Assembly (NCBI RefSeq): GCF_002954705.1
Contig: NZ_MSCO01000003.1
Span: 1-64,000, forward strand
Length of the DNA stretch: 64,000 nucleotides
Direction of reading: 5' to 3'
Source: Aliivibrio sifiae
Lineage (GTDB): Bacteria; Pseudomonadota; Gammaproteobacteria; Enterobacterales; Vibrionaceae
Positions 1 through 9,422 of this stretch are shown one piece after another. The position numbers were made by a program, and so were the translations under genes. Below the pieces are notes generated by a model. It had not been told where the DNA came from and ran no database searches. It saw only the letters and a program-made list of their open reading frames with translations. The stretch's first letter is position 1, and each line of letters opens with the position of its first letter.

Positions 1-25
1 AATAGGTTTCAAATTGTTAAAGAGC
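1..25 (-). promoter_or_regulatory. rRNA operon leader with boxA, 16S rRNA gene lies left of the window
   Basis: Read on the minus strand the sequence is GCTCTTTAACAATTTG, the boxA antitermination motif that sits in the leader just before 16S rRNA in enteric bacteria and vibrios. Together with the two promoters at 75-102 and 191-218 it shows that an rRNA operon is transcribed leftward out of the window. No mature rRNA sequence is seen here. Confidence 0.85.
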
Positions 26-74
26 TTTTCTTCTACTTTCAAAGCTTTTTCGCTTTTCTGTGAAGAGGACGGTC

Positions 75-102
75 ATTTTATCGATTTAAGTCTCAGTGTC
101 AA
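75..102 (-). promoter_or_regulatory. rRNA operon promoter P2
   Basis: On the minus strand there is a perfect -35 box TTGACA (97-102), a 16-base spacer and a -10 box TAAAAT (75-80), about 50 bases upstream of boxA. It is the downstream member of a tandem pair, as is usual for rRNA operons. Assignment rests on position and sequence only. Confidence 0.75.
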
Positions 103-190
103 GCACTTATTTGAAACTTAATTCTGAACCATCTTACCAACTCCGATTGCTAACCCTTATGGGATGGGCTCTCCGTGTCAGTGAGGTCGC

Positions 191-218
191 ATTATAGAGA
201 GTTCGATCACATTAGCAA
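191..218 (-). promoter_or_regulatory. rRNA operon promoter P1
   Basis: On the minus strand, -35 TTGCTA (213-218), 16-base spacer and a perfect -10 TATAAT (191-196) are followed by the GC-rich discriminator GCGACC, which is typical of stringently controlled stable-RNA promoters. The A/T-rich stretch upstream (220-300) could act as an UP element. The remaining bases to 340 hold the promoter and ribosome binding site (AAGGGG, about 330) of the rightward gene at 341. Confidence 0.75.
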
Positions 219-340
219 GAGCTTTTTTAAGATAATTTCATATTTATGTTTTTATGGTTAAAGTACGAACAAATCAGTGTTAAATTATCTTAACTAGCTC
301 ATTTCATTAACAGTAAGTTATCATATTTAAGGGGTATCGT

Positions 341-886
341 ATGAAATCGTCATTACGCAGTTATAAATCTATCTTTCCTACTATTGGTTTACGAGCTTAT
401 ATCGATCCATCCAGTGTTTTAATAGGTGATATTAATATTGGTGATGATTCTAGTGTTTGGCCTTTAGTTACAGCAAGGGGAGATGTTAATTCTATTATTA
501 TTGGACTTCGTACTAACATTCAAGATGGAGCCGTCCTACACGTAACCCATAAAAATCAAGATAACCCTAAAGGTGCACCATTACTTATTGGAGATGATGT
601 GACAATAGGACATAAAGTAATGCTTCATGGTTGTGAAATACAAAATCGTGTACTTGTAGGTATGGGAAGTATTATTTTAGATCATGCCATTATTGAATCT
701 GATATAATGATTGGCGCTGGTAGTTTAGTCCCACCAAACAAAACACTCAAAAGTGGCTACCTTTATATAGGTAGCCCTGTAAAGCAAATTCGTGAATTAT
801 CTGTAGAAGAAATTGCCTTTTTAAAAACATCAGCGATGAATTACGTTTCATTCAAAAATGACTATATAAAGGAAGAAGCTAGTTAA
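341..886 (+). CDS. yrdA: Gamma-carbonic anhydrase family protein (YrdA-like)
   Basis: 181-residue left-handed parallel beta-helix protein of the YrdA/PaaY/CaiE branch of gamma-carbonic anhydrases. Repeated hexapeptides with I/V at turn positions run from about residue 20 to 135. Histidines at 67/70, 91 and 96 (in HVTH and IGHKVMLHGC) are the expected metal ligands at the trimer interface. The family binds metal, but physiological carbonic anhydrase activity is not shown for YrdA. A good Shine-Dalgarno AAGGGG precedes ATG 341. Its last 8 bases overlap the end of the convergent gene at 879-1142. In E. coli it also lies near aroE and tsaC. Confidence 0.9.
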   Translation: MKSSLRSYKSIFPTIGLRAYIDPSSVLIGDINIGDDSSVWPLVTARGDVNSIIIGLRTNIQDGAVLHVTHKNQDNPKGAPLLIGDDVTIGHKVMLHGCEIQNRVLVGMGSIILDHAIIESDIMIGAGSLVPPNKTLKSGYLYIGSPVKQIRELSVEEIAFLKTSAMNYVSFKNDYIKEEAS

Positions 887-1142
887 TGATAATTTCACCA
901 GAAGCATTGAACTCTTCATCTTCAATCAATGCTTCTGCTTGCTCCTCAACATCAAAGCGATACTCTTCAAAAATACGTAACGCATCAGAGTCATTTATTA
1001 TCTGCTCTCCACTTTCAGATTCTAACCATGAAGTTGTGACGCCACATTGAATTAAATTTCCCATCTGCTGAGCAGAGAATAAGACAGTTTGTGTCTCTTC
1101 ATTCCATTGAGCATCGTCACTAAAAAGGATTGACTGATTCAT
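879..1142 (-). CDS. DUF1488 family protein
   Basis: 87-residue acidic, soluble protein with no signal peptide or membrane segment. It resembles the DUF1488 family, small proteins of unknown role commonly found next to aroE in gammaproteobacteria (YrdB in E. coli is the counterpart by position). The ATG is directly next to the aroE stop (aroE ends at 1143), so the two are almost certainly translated from one leftward mRNA. The 3' end overlaps the convergent gamma-carbonic anhydrase gene by 8 bases. No function can be assigned. Confidence 0.8.
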   Translation of the reverse strand: MNQSILFSDDAQWNEETQTVLFSAQQMGNLIQCGVTTSWLESESGEQIINDSDALRIFEEYRFDVEEQAEALIEDEEFNASGEIIIN

Positions 1143-1964
1143 TTAAATACCTTCTAAGTTTTTTCGTAATTCACGCAATATCTGTTTCCCACCAGGACGA
1201 AGACCTCGCCACACAGTAAAACTTTCCGCGGCTTGCCCAACGAGCATTCCTAGTCCGTCATAAGCTTGGTGTGCATGGTGTTTTAATGCCCATTGGTTAA
1301 ATACCGTTTTTCCTTGACCATACATCATGTCATAGCTAATCGTATTTTTAGAAAAAATTGTTGCACTGATATCTGGTAGCTGTCCAGATAAGCTTGCTGA
1401 CGTCGAGTTAATAACTACATCAAATGATTCATCAACCTCATTCATCCGTACTGCATTAATAGTTCCGTAATTTGAAAAGATAGTAGCCAGTGTTTCTGCT
1501 TTTTCATAAGTACGATTTACGACAGTAATAGAAGAGGGGTTTTGCTTTAATAAAGGAAGAAGCACTCCACGAGCCGCACCGCCTGCACCTATTAATAAGA
1601 TGCGCTTACCTTGAAGTGGGATTTGGTATTGCAGTAAATCTTGAACCAGCCCTTCGCCATCAGTATTGTCGCCCAAAACAATTCCATCATCTAATTTCTT
1701 TAATGTATTAACCGCACCAGCTAGTTTTGCTCGCTCTGTTAATTGGTTTGCAAATTGAAATGCTTCTTCTTTAAAAGGGACAGTAATATTACAACCTTTC
1801 CCACCGTTAGCAAAAAAATCAGTTACTGCATCTAGAAAACCATCCACAGGAGCCTCAATAGAAACATACTCTAAAGATTGAATTGTCTGACGCGCAAATA
1901 AGGTATGTATAAAGGGAGATTTACTTTGTGTTATTGGATTACCAAAAACAGCATACTTATCCAT
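1143..1964 (-). CDS. aroE: Shikimate dehydrogenase (NADP+)
   Basis: 273 residues, the normal AroE length. It reduces 3-dehydroshikimate to shikimate in aromatic amino acid synthesis. The N-terminal substrate domain carries SKSPFIH (about 14-20) and NITVPFK with the catalytic lysine (about 59-65). The C-terminal Rossmann domain carries the NADP-binding GAGGAARG and the NRTYEKA basic motif that selects NADP. It is co-oriented with tsaC upstream (64-base gap) and the DUF1488 gene downstream, the same neighbourhood as in E. coli. Confidence 0.97.
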   Translation of the reverse strand: MDKYAVFGNPITQSKSPFIHTLFARQTIQSLEYVSIEAPVDGFLDAVTDFFANGGKGCNITVPFKEEAFQFANQLTERAKLAGAVNTLKKLDDGIVLGDNTDGEGLVQDLLQYQIPLQGKRILLIGAGGAARGVLLPLLKQNPSSITVVNRTYEKAETLATIFSNYGTINAVRMNEVDESFDVVINSTSASLSGQLPDISATIFSKNTISYDMMYGQGKTVFNQWALKHHAHQAYDGLGMLVGQAAESFTVWRGLRPGGKQILRELRKNLEGI

Positions 1965-2028
1965 AAGTGATTCCTTTCAATAAATAACGTTAATTAAGTC
2001 ACCTTACCTTAAAGAAATAATAGATGCA

Positions 2029-2586
2029 TTAGCCTTGGCGTAATGTGTTTCCTGTTTTTGCATCACGAATTTCCGTAGGCTGAGTTCTATTACCTACCTC
2101 TCCCTCAAAAATAACGACTCCGGTATCACCTAACTGTTCCTTAACTTCAGATACGGTTCGACAAGGTTCATAACCAGAAAGATTTGCGCTTGTAGAGGTA
2201 ATCGGTTTTCCAAATGCTGAACAAATCGCTTTAACCTGTTCATGAGCAGTAACTCGAACTGCGATACTATCAAACTGACCAATAACTAAAGAATGTGTCT
2301 TTTGGCTTACAGGAACAATCCATGTCACAGGCCCTGGCCATGTCGATTTTATCTGTTCTATTTGCTTATTCTCTAGCTGAGAAAAATCAACATAAGGAAG
2401 TAACTGCTCAATAGAAGCGGCGATCAATATTAATCCTTTCTCTTGAGGGCGTTGTTTAACCACTAATAGCTTATGGATTGCAGATTCATTATCTGGATCA
2501 CAGCCAACACCAAAAACACCTTCTGTCGGGTAGGCGATAACATCACCATTATTTAAGGCTTTTACGACTAGATCTAGATTCTTCAC
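2029..2586 (-). CDS. tsaC: Threonylcarbamoyl-AMP synthase
   Basis: 185 residues of the YrdC/Sua5 fold. TsaC makes threonylcarbamoyl-AMP from threonine, bicarbonate and ATP, the first step of the t6A37 modification of ANN-decoding tRNAs. Diagnostic segments are YPTEGVFGVGCDPD near the N-terminus, KQRPQEKGLILIA, WPGPVTWI and STSANLSG. It lacks the C-terminal Sua5 domain, so it is the short TsaC form. The start is GTG at 2586; no in-frame ATG matches the family N-terminus, and the ribosome binding site is weak. Leftward with aroE. Confidence 0.95.
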   Translation of the reverse strand: MKNLDLVVKALNNGDVIAYPTEGVFGVGCDPDNESAIHKLLVVKQRPQEKGLILIAASIEQLLPYVDFSQLENKQIEQIKSTWPGPVTWIVPVSQKTHSLVIGQFDSIAVRVTAHEQVKAICSAFGKPITSTSANLSGYEPCRTVSEVKEQLGDTGVVIFEGEVGNRTQPTEIRDAKTGNTLRQG

Positions 2587-2702
2587 TCTTACACCATTAA
2601 TTAGACTAAATTAGTCTCTCTATTCTATTGATAAGATGAAATCAAACAACTGCTTTCCATTTTTCAATTGTCAATAATCGTTAATAACTTGTACTTTTCC
2701 TT

Positions 2703-2718
2703 ACGCAAACGTTTCCCT
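2703..2718 (+). promoter_or_regulatory. PurR operator upstream of purEK
   Basis: ACGCAAACGTTTCCCT matches the PurR box consensus (ACGCAAACGTTTNCNT) at every fixed position. It lies 72 bases before the purE start and just upstream of a perfect -10 box TATAAT at 2735-2740, so a bound repressor would cover the -35 region. Established E. coli knowledge: PurR with hypoxanthine or guanine represses purEK. A PurR gene is not in the window. Confidence 0.9.
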
Positions 2719-2789
2719 TGACATCAAATACCCATATAATGCTGCCAACTTTTTATATATTGCCAATATCTTTATCCAAGGAGTTCACA

Positions 2790-3275
2790 ATGAAAGTCGG
2801 TATTATCATGGGTTCAAAATCAGACTGGCCAACAATGAAACTAGCTGCTGAAATGCTTGATCGTTTTAATGTTCCTTATGAAACAAAAGTAGTTTCAGCT
2901 CATAGAACTCCACAGCTACTTGCTGACTATGCAACCCAAGCAAAAGATCGTGGTATCAAAGTTATTATTGCTGGAGCAGGTGGGGCTGCTCACCTCCCTG
3001 GAATGGCCGCTGCATTTACTAGCATTCCCGTTCTTGGTGTTCCTGTTCAATCTAAAGCATTAAAAGGAATGGATTCTCTTCTTTCTATCGTCCAAATGCC
3101 AAAAGGCATCGCAGTAGGTACTCTTGCAATTGGTGAAGCAGGAGCTGCCAATGCAGGTATTCTTGCAGCTCAAATCATTGGAACATCAAACGAAGAAGTA
3201 ATGGCCTCTGTTGAAGCATTCCGTAAAGAGCAAACAGAGACTGTATTAGCAAACCCAGATCCATCAGAGGACTAA
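2790..3275 (+). CDS. purE: N5-carboxyaminoimidazole ribonucleotide mutase
   Basis: 161 residues. PurE converts N5-CAIR to CAIR in purine synthesis. The N-terminal [13 protein letters not shown] is the family signature, followed by SAHRTPQ and the glycine-rich [14 protein letters not shown] chose ATG 2790, preceded by AAGGAG at the right spacing and matching the family start; an upstream in-frame start at 2718 falls inside the promoter. Two bases separate its stop from purK, which supplies N5-CAIR, so the pair is one operon. Confidence 0.97.
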   Translation: MKVGIIMGSKSDWPTMKLAAEMLDRFNVPYETKVVSAHRTPQLLADYATQAKDRGIKVIIAGAGGAAHLPGMAAAFTSIPVLGVPVQSKALKGMDSLLSIVQMPKGIAVGTLAIGEAGAANAGILAAQIIGTSNEEVMASVEAFRKEQTETVLANPDPSED

Positions 3276-3277
3276 TC

Positions 3278-4390
3278 ATGAAAGTGCTTGTACTCGGTTC
3301 AGGTCAACTCGCTCGTATGATGGCGCTCGCAAGTGCACCATTGAATATTGAAATTATTGCTTATGACGTAAATAACCAAAATGTTGTACATCCATTAACT
3401 CAGCAGCTTATTAATTTATCATTAGAACAAGCTATTGATGACGTTACGGTAATTACTGCTGAGTTCGAACATATTCCACATGATATTTTAGATATATGTA
3501 GCCAAAGTGGAAAATTTCAGCCAAATCCTGATGCAATAAAAGCAGGAGGAGATCGTCGCTTAGAAAAAGCTCTTTTGGGCAATGCTAAAGTATCTAATGC
3601 CAAATACCACATCATCAATACAAAAGAAGATTTCTTAAACGCAATTGATATTGTTGGACTTCCAATGGTATTAAAAAGCGCACTTGGTGGCTATGATGGC
3701 AAAGGCCAATGGCGCTTAAAAGAACACGACCAAGTAAACCAAGTTTGGAATGAAATGGAAGAACTTATAAAGAGTTCACCAAACCAAGCAATGGTTGCTG
3801 AACAATTCATTCCATTTAACCGTGAAGTTTCATTGATTGGTGCTCGTAATAAAAACGGCGAAATGGTGACATATCCTCTGACTGAGAATGTTCACGTTGA
3901 TGGTGTACTTGCACTATCAACAGCCTTAGAAGGGAACTGTGAATTACAACAACAAGCTGATGAGATGTTTTCAGCTATTGCTGATGAACTCAACTATATT
4001 GGTGTACTTGCAATTGAGTTCTTTGATGTAGATGGTCAGTTATTGGTAAATGAAATTGCACCACGAGTTCATAACTCTGGTCATTGGACGCAGCAGGGTA
4101 CTGATATTTGCCAATTTGAAATGCACATACGAGCCGTATGCAATTTACCTTTAAATGGCACAAAACTGCTTAGATCAACAGCAATGATCAATATTCTAGG
4201 CGAAGACACTTTACCTGAAAATATACTCCTGATGTCTAACTGTCATGTACATTGGTATGGGAAAGAGAAAAGGGCAGGAAGAAAAATGGGACACATCAAC
4301 GTATGTGCCTCATCTTCAGAAAACCTACAAAAAGAATTGACTAAACTATCAACAATATTAGACAGTAACGCTTTCTCTGCTCTTGCATAA
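3278..4390 (+). CDS. purK: N5-carboxyaminoimidazole ribonucleotide synthase
   Basis: 370-residue ATP-grasp enzyme that carboxylates AIR with bicarbonate and ATP to give N5-CAIR, the substrate of PurE. N-terminal [12 protein letters not shown] is the nucleotide-fold start; the ATP-grasp core includes [13 protein letters not shown] (about 131-143), [12 protein letters not shown] and [14 protein letters not shown]. Length and order of motifs are those of bacterial PurK. It is translated directly after purE. The region after its stop (4391-4444) contains an inverted repeat, AGAGTAACTC and GAGTTACTCT, that can serve as a terminator for both convergent units. Confidence 0.97.
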   Translation: MKVLVLGSGQLARMMALASAPLNIEIIAYDVNNQNVVHPLTQQLINLSLEQAIDDVTVITAEFEHIPHDILDICSQSGKFQPNPDAIKAGGDRRLEKALLGNAKVSNAKYHIINTKEDFLNAIDIVGLPMVLKSALGGYDGKGQWRLKEHDQVNQVWNEMEELIKSSPNQAMVAEQFIPFNREVSLIGARNKNGEMVTYPLTENVHVDGVLALSTALEGNCELQQQADEMFSAIADELNYIGVLAIEFFDVDGQLLVNEIAPRVHNSGHWTQQGTDICQFEMHIRAVCNLPLNGTKLLRSTAMINILGEDTLPENILLMSNCHVHWYGKEKRAGRKMGHINVCASSSENLQKELTKLSTILDSNAFSALA

Positions 4391-4444
4391 CATTATTGAT
4401 ATAGAGTAACTCTGTCTATTTTTAAGAATAGATACGAGTTACTC

Positions 4445-5005
4445 TTATTTTTGTATCGTGCTACATTTTTTATCTGCACAAACAAGCTTTACCCCTGTTA
4501 CCATCTCTTTCTTCAACAACAAAGAAAAGCCACACTCTTGGCAATTACCACTCTGAGGCTCTAAATTAACGATAAAACGACAATTTGGATACCCATCACA
4601 CGCATAAAATGTTTTACCAAAGCGTGATTTTTTTTCATGTAAAAGCCCTTTATAACAGCTTGGGCAAGCAATATGATCTTTGGGTTCTTCTTTTTTCTGT
4701 TCTAGCGACTCAATGTGTGTGCATTCAGGGAAAGAAGAGCAACCAATAAACATCCCATAACGCCCTTGCCTTAGTACTAATTCACTTTCACACTCAGGAC
4801 AAGGTATACCAAGCTCTTTAACTACATGCCCATCGTTACTTTTTAATGGGTGGATATAATTACATTCAGGGTAATTTTGACACCCCAAAAACGGGCCTCT
4901 TTTACCGTAACGAATAGTTAATTCACCACTGCATTCAGGGCAAAATTTATGCTCTAAAGCTTGTTCATGAGCTTTAAATAATTGCTTATCTATTTTTCCA
5001 GACAT
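4445..5005 (-). CDS. Topoisomerase-type C4 zinc-ribbon protein (YrdD-like)
   Basis: 186 residues made almost entirely of four zinc ribbons of the kind found at the C-terminus of topoisomerase I: CPEC...CxxxxxC modules start near residues 18, 69, 114 and 154. No topoisomerase catalytic domain is present, so it probably binds DNA or RNA without cutting. It follows smg by 11 bases and ends the leftward dprA cluster, the same neighbourhood as yrdD in E. coli. Function unknown; nucleic-acid binding is an inference from the domain. Confidence 0.85.
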   Translation of the reverse strand: MSGKIDKQLFKAHEQALEHKFCPECSGELTIRYGKRGPFLGCQNYPECNYIHPLKSNDGHVVKELGIPCPECESELVLRQGRYGMFIGCSSFPECTHIESLEQKKEEPKDHIACPSCYKGLLHEKKSRFGKTFYACDGYPNCRFIVNLEPQSGNCQECGFSLLLKKEMVTGVKLVCADKKCSTIQK

Positions 5006-5016
5006 TCAACAAAGCC

Positions 5017-5490
5017 TTAATGTGTCATGCCTACATCAGCAGTATAAAGTAGCTCTTCCATCTGTGTATAAGCACTCTCTTGACCAGGAACGTTAAATAA
5101 CACCATTAACACAACCCACTTCAAGTCATCTAAAGATAGCTCATCCGTTTCTAAAGCCATTACTTGCTCGATAACCATTTCTCTGGTTTCACTGGTCAAT
5201 ACTTTAATTTGCTCTAAGAAAAGTAAAAAACCACGACAAGCAGTATCAATACCCTCAATTTCTTGTTGAGTATAAATACGCATTGAGGTTGATGTACTTT
5301 TTTCTATATGTGTATAAGAATCATCTTCTTGTAAACGCGCTAAATCTTCCAACCAATCCAGTGCTTTATAGACTGCGTCTTGGTGAAACCCCGCTTTAAG
5401 TAACTCATCTTCTAGTTTTTCTTGATCCACACTGAGTTCAACATCACTATGGATATATGTTTCAAATAGATACATAAGAACATCCATCAT
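5017..5490 (-). CDS. smg: Smg family protein (DUF494)
   Basis: 157-residue acidic, mainly helical protein, close in length to the E. coli Smg protein (157). It starts [13 protein letters not shown] as in the family and has no signal peptide or membrane segment. It sits 2 bases after dprA and 11 before the zinc-ribbon gene, the conserved dprA-smg order. No biochemical role is established. Linkage to dprA suggests a DNA-related job but does not prove it. Confidence 0.9.
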   Translation of the reverse strand: MMDVLMYLFETYIHSDVELSVDQEKLEDELLKAGFHQDAVYKALDWLEDLARLQEDDSYTHIEKSTSTSMRIYTQQEIEGIDTACRGFLLFLEQIKVLTSETREMVIEQVMALETDELSLDDLKWVVLMVLFNVPGQESAYTQMEELLYTADVGMTH

Positions 5491-5492
5491 GG

Positions 5493-6602
5493 CTAGCCCC
5501 TCCGCTTTTTAATATAACCACCTGGGACTGCAGCGATGAAACCTTGCAACTCTAATTCAAGTAATTGCATCATGATTTCATGTACAGGCATCTGACACCG
5601 CTCTGCGATAATATCAACAGGCGTCGCCTCATTGCCTACGGTAGCGAACACTTTAGGAAATGGCAATTGTTCTGTGATAACTTCTTGCTCGAATAATGAC
5701 GGTTGATGAGATATTGCACATTCAGTTAATGCTCCTATTTCATCAAAAATATCTTCAGGAGAAGAAACTAACTTTGCTCCAGCTTTTATTAATCCATTAG
5801 ACCCTTTTGCTGTTGGATTTTGTATTGAGCCCGGAAGAGCAAACACTTCACGACCTTGTTCATTCGCATATCTTGCTGTAATTAACGATCCTGAACGTTC
5901 CGCAGCTTCAATTACAAGAACACCAGTTGATAACCCACTAATAATACGATTGCGTCTTGGGAAATTATCAGCCCTTGGTGGTGCATCCGGACGAAACTCA
6001 GAAACAAGTGCACCGTTATCAATCACTCGGTCAGCCAATAGACGATGTTTTGCCGGATATATTTTATCTAATCCAGAACCCAGCACGGCTATCGTTTTTC
6101 CCTTAGCTTCAATCGCTCCATGATGAGCATAACCATCAACCCCCAGAGCCAAGCCACTAGTAACAACATAATTATGTTGAACAATGGAACGCGCAAATTG
6201 CTCAGCACAATCTAAGCCTTCTAAACTGGCATTACGACTACCAACGATTGCTACTTGCGGTTCTGATAGCGTAAGAGGACCTCCTTTAATAAATAAAATT
6301 GGAGGAGGCGCACTGATCTCTGAAAGCAACTTTGGGTATATAGGACTACTTAATGGCAAGATAATATGAGTATCATTTTTCTCCTGCCACTCTAAACACT
6401 TATTAACCTCTTTATGCTCTGAGCATTGAAGGTATGTTATTTGTGCTGACGACAACCCCAAAGCAAGCAATTGTTCTGTACTGTATTTCAATATATTTTC
6501 TGGTGAATCAACCGCCCGTAAGCGAGTCATCACTTTTCCTCCAATTCGAGGGCAAAAACATAAGGTAAGCCAAGCTGATAAGTGTGCTTCTGACGTTGTC
6601 AC
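5493..6602 (-). CDS. dprA: DNA-processing protein DprA (Smf)
   Basis: 369 residues. DprA binds incoming single-stranded DNA during natural transformation and loads RecA. An N-terminal helical domain (1-80) precedes the extended Rossmann fold with [21 protein letters not shown] and the [12 protein letters not shown] segment, then a C-terminal winged-helix-like domain (about 300-369, [11 protein letters not shown]). The start is GTG 6602 with GGAG 9 bases upstream; an in-frame stop lies just before it. comM, another transformation gene, is in the same window at 20393-21919, which fits a competent vibrio. Confidence 0.95.
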   Translation of the reverse strand: MTTSEAHLSAWLTLCFCPRIGGKVMTRLRAVDSPENILKYSTEQLLALGLSSAQITYLQCSEHKEVNKCLEWQEKNDTHIILPLSSPIYPKLLSEISAPPPILFIKGGPLTLSEPQVAIVGSRNASLEGLDCAEQFARSIVQHNYVVTSGLALGVDGYAHHGAIEAKGKTIAVLGSGLDKIYPAKHRLLADRVIDNGALVSEFRPDAPPRADNFPRRNRIISGLSTGVLVIEAAERSGSLITARYANEQGREVFALPGSIQNPTAKGSNGLIKAGAKLVSSPEDIFDEIGALTECAISHQPSLFEQEVITEQLPFPKVFATVGNEATPVDIIAERCQMPVHEIMMQLLELELQGFIAAVPGGYIKKRRG

Positions 6603-6608
6603 TATGCA

Positions 6609-7679
6609 TCACTCCTTATTTGGAGAGACCGCTATCACCCCTTTGTGTATAGGCATTTCACTTCGAGTTATAAGAGCTAAACTGAACCTCTCATAAGGTC
6701 TAATAACTATTAGCTCTCCAATTTGTGTTTGTGGTAATTGGAGGCTATTTTTATTTTTTCCTTTATCAAGATCATAATAATATTCTCCTTTATTTCCTTT
6801 AACGATATTTCCTTCTTCTCTTAAGGAAAACATACTGCCTTGCAATAAGCCGTCCTTGCTTCCTCGATCAATAACCGCAACCTGATTTACCGCTAAGTAG
6901 TCAGCCCCATCTATTGAACCGAGAATAGACACGCCCATTCCTTTTGGTGCAGGTTGTGGGTAAAAAGTAGTGGTTAGTTCTTTATTAATATCACCAGATG
7001 TAATTGGAAGAACTACATCATTAATCGCAATTTCTTGTTGCTGCTTAATGACTTTTAATCCACTCATCTCCTTTGTTGTTTCAGCTAATTCGGCCAAACC
7101 GACGAGTCGAAGTGCATAAGAGGTTTCTTTCGTCTCTTTTCGAGAGAATTTATTTACTGTACGGTAAATTCCCCATTCCTTATGTTCTAATTCAGCATCG
7201 ACATATACTCGCTCATTCCCACTCAAGAATTTTCGTCCATCACTGGTCCCAAGAACTCGATATGCTTCTCTATAATTAGTAGCATCAATCAATCGATCCG
7301 ATTGTAAATAAGGAACAACCAAACTAGTTGGCAAGGTCGGTACAGGCTCTTTAATTACTGTTCTCATCTTAGGTGAGAGTTTTTTTAATGGTTTAACGCT
7401 CAGCACAGGGTTGCCATTCTGCCAACTCAAACTCAATTCATCTCCTGGATAAATTAAATGAGGGTTATCTATCTCTGGGTTAATTTTCCATAATTTTGGC
7501 CAAAACCAGGGATTATCCAAAAATAAAGCGGATATATCCCAAAGCGTATCACCCTTTTTAACGGTGTAATTACTAGGATAATCTTGTTTTAACACCAATT
7601 TTTCTTCACTTGAAAATGAAGGTAATGAGAAGATAATGGCACTAAAAAATGAAGTGAAAATGAGTAATTTTTTAAACAT
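6609..7679 (-). CDS. Secreted LysM peptidoglycan-binding protein
   Basis: 356 residues with a signal peptide (1-23, ending near PSFSSE) and one LysM domain at about 36-88 (YTVKKGDTLWDISALFLDN...YPGDELSL split here by an insertion). The remaining 260 residues have no enzymatic motif I recognise, only beta-rich segments. It probably binds the cell wall from the periplasm. Six bases separate it from dprA, so it leads the leftward dprA-smg-yrdD unit and is divergent from def. In other vibrios a LysM gene occupies the same place between def and dprA. Confidence 0.85.
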   Translation of the reverse strand: MFKKLLIFTSFFSAIIFSLPSFSSEEKLVLKQDYPSNYTVKKGDTLWDISALFLDNPWFWPKLWKINPEIDNPHLIYPGDELSLSWQNGNPVLSVKPLKKLSPKMRTVIKEPVPTLPTSLVVPYLQSDRLIDATNYREAYRVLGTSDGRKFLSGNERVYVDAELEHKEWGIYRTVNKFSRKETKETSYALRLVGLAELAETTKEMSGLKVIKQQQEIAINDVVLPITSGDINKELTTTFYPQPAPKGMGVSILGSIDGADYLAVNQVAVIDRGSKDGLLQGSMFSLREEGNIVKGNKGEYYYDLDKGKNKNSLQLPQTQIGELIVIRPYERFSLALITRSEMPIHKGVIAVSPNKE

Positions 7680-7796
7680 GGTCCGCTTTCCTTATCAGAC
7701 ATTTGAACCGATGCTGTCATTTGCTTAATAAAATGTCTAGAATTGGAGCTATTAGGTTTATGCCGTTTACGGCGCAGTTCAATATTTAGAGTAATT

Positions 7797-8306
7797 ATGG
7801 CTTTATTAGAAGTATTAACGTTTCCGGACGATCGTCTACGTATCGTAGCAAAACCGGTTGAAGCAGTGACACCTGAAATCCAAAAATTCATCGATGACAT
7901 GATTGAAACCATGTACGACGAAGAAGGCATTGGCCTTGCTGCTACGCAAGTTGATTTCCACCAACGTATTGTTGTTATCGATGTTTCTGACACTCGTGAC
8001 GAACCAATGGTATTAATCAACCCCGTTATCACTCAAAAAAGTGGCGATGATGGCATTGAAGAGGGATGTTTATCTGTTCCTGGTGCAAAAGGAATGGTTC
8101 CTCGCTCTGCAGAAGTATCAGTAACCGCTCTTGATCGTGACGGTAAAGAATTTAGCTTTGATGCTGATGACTTATTAGCTATCTGCGTTCAGCACGAATT
8201 AGATCACCTTGATGGCAAACTTTTTGTTGATTACTTATCGCCGTTAAAGCGTAAACGCATCAAAGAAAAGTTAGAGAAGATCAAAAAATTCAACGCTAAA
8301 AACTAG
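7797..8306 (+). CDS. def: Peptide deformylase
   Basis: 169 residues, the standard type 1 length. It removes the formyl group from nascent protein N-termini using Fe2+. All three signature motifs are present: [15 protein letters not shown] (metal-binding Cys) and QHELDHLDG (two metal-binding His and the catalytic Glu). I chose ATG 7797, giving [15 protein letters not shown] as in E. coli; the longer frame from 7743 adds residues with no counterpart. It heads the rightward def-fmt-rsmB-trkA-trkH cluster. Confidence 0.97.
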   Translation: MALLEVLTFPDDRLRIVAKPVEAVTPEIQKFIDDMIETMYDEEGIGLAATQVDFHQRIVVIDVSDTRDEPMVLINPVITQKSGDDGIEEGCLSVPGAKGMVPRSAEVSVTALDRDGKEFSFDADDLLAICVQHELDHLDGKLFVDYLSPLKRKRIKEKLEKIKKFNAKN

Positions 8307-8313
8307 CCATAAC

Positions 8314-8347
8314 AATCCAAATAATTACTAAGCTACTTATTTGGATT
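8314..8347 (+). other. 11-bp inverted repeat between def and fmt
   Basis: AATCCAAATAA (8314-8324) and TTATTTGGATT (8337-8347) are perfect complements around a 12-base loop. There is no T run after it, so it is more likely an mRNA-stabilising or processing hairpin than a terminator. It ends 24 bases before the fmt start. Confidence 0.6.
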
Positions 8348-8371
8348 GATATTAGAGATACCGAGGTCAAC

Positions 8372-9319
8372 TTGAATAAACCATTACGCATTATTTTTGC
8401 GGGCACGCCCGATTTTGCCGCTCGCCATTTATCAGCACTTATCGACTCTCACCATGAAGTGATAGGCGTATATACTCAACCGGATCGTCCTGCGGGCCGT
8501 GGTAAAAAGCTGACGGCGAGCCCAGTAAAAGAACTGGCTCTTGAACACAACATTCCCGTGTTCCAACCAGAAAACTTTAAAGCTGACAAAGCAAAGCAAG
8601 AACTTGCCGATCAAAATGCAGATTTAATGGTTGTGGTTGCTTACGGGCTGCTATTACCACAAGCGGTACTTGATACACCTAAATTAGGTTGTATTAACGT
8701 TCATGGTTCAATTTTGCCTCGTTGGCGTGGCGCTGCTCCAATTCAACGCTCAATTTGGGCTGGCGATGCCGAAACCGGCGTAACCATTATGCAAATGGAC
8801 ATTGGTTTAGATACAGGCGACATGCTAAGTATTGCAACGCTACCGATTGAAGCAACAGACACAAGTGCGTCAATGTACAACAAATTGGCAGAACTTGGTC
8901 CTGTAGCTTTAGTTGAATGTTTATCAACAATTGCTGACGGTACCGCTATTGCTGAAAAGCAAAACGATGAACTGGCTAATTACGCAAAGAAACTCAGCAA
9001 AGAAGAAGCTAAGATTGATTGGGCAATGGATGCAGATGCCATTGAACGCTGTGTTCGTGCTTTTAATCCTTGGCCGATGAGTCACTTCTCTGTTGATGAT
9101 AAAGCGATTAAGGTGTGGCAATCTCGCGTTGAAAATTACCAAGGTAATGCGGCGCCAGGTACCATAATCCAAGCCGATAAATCGGGTATTTATGTAGCTA
9201 CCGCTTCAAATGCAATTGTATTTGAACAACTGCAAGTTCCTGGAAAAAAAGCGATGGGTGTTCAAGATATTTTGAACTCTCGCAAAGAATGGTTCGAAGT
9301 AGGCAATATACTTAACTAA
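8372..9319 (+). CDS. fmt: Methionyl-tRNA formyltransferase
   Basis: 315 residues, matching the family. Fmt formylates Met-tRNAi with 10-formyl-THF. The N-terminal catalytic domain has [12 protein letters not shown], the folate-binding [16 protein letters not shown] with the catalytic Asn-His pair just before it, and [11 protein letters not shown] with the catalytic Asp. The C-terminal tRNA-binding OB-like domain follows from about residue 205. The start is TTG 8372, preceded by GAGGT, and the protein N-terminus matches the family there; no ATG nearby is in frame. Confidence 0.96.
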   Translation: MNKPLRIIFAGTPDFAARHLSALIDSHHEVIGVYTQPDRPAGRGKKLTASPVKELALEHNIPVFQPENFKADKAKQELADQNADLMVVVAYGLLLPQAVLDTPKLGCINVHGSILPRWRGAAPIQRSIWAGDAETGVTIMQMDIGLDTGDMLSIATLPIEATDTSASMYNKLAELGPVALVECLSTIADGTAIAEKQNDELANYAKKLSKEEAKIDWAMDADAIERCVRAFNPWPMSHFSVDDKAIKVWQSRVENYQGNAAPGTIIQADKSGIYVATASNAIVFEQLQVPGKKAMGVQDILNSRKEWFEVGNILN

Positions 9320-9335
9320 TTTCTTCAAAATATAA

Positions 9336-9391
9336 AAGGTGGCATAATCGCCACCTTACTTTTTAAATGGCAAATATCGTATTTGCCATTT
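9336..9391 (+). terminator. Two tandem hairpins after fmt
   Basis: First hairpin AAGGTGGC (9336-9343) with GCCACCTT (9350-9357), followed by ACTTTTT. Second hairpin AAATGGCAAAT (9365-9375) with ATTTGCCATTT (9381-9391), followed by TATTTTT. Both look rho-independent, which suggests rsmB is transcribed partly from its own promoter despite the shared orientation. Confidence 0.75.
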
Positions 9392-9422
9392 TATTTTTGC
9401 CAATCATATTTTAGGTGATGAC

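Noticed and set aside
2718-2740. TTGACA at 2718-2723 as the -35 box for purE
   Set aside because: Only 11 bases separate it from TATAAT at 2735, too short for sigma-70. The -35 element probably lies within the PurR box.
7589-8032. 147-codon minus-strand frame spanning the LysM/def gap
   Set aside because: It overlaps the start of def and the signal peptide of the LysM gene; both of those have family support and this frame has none.
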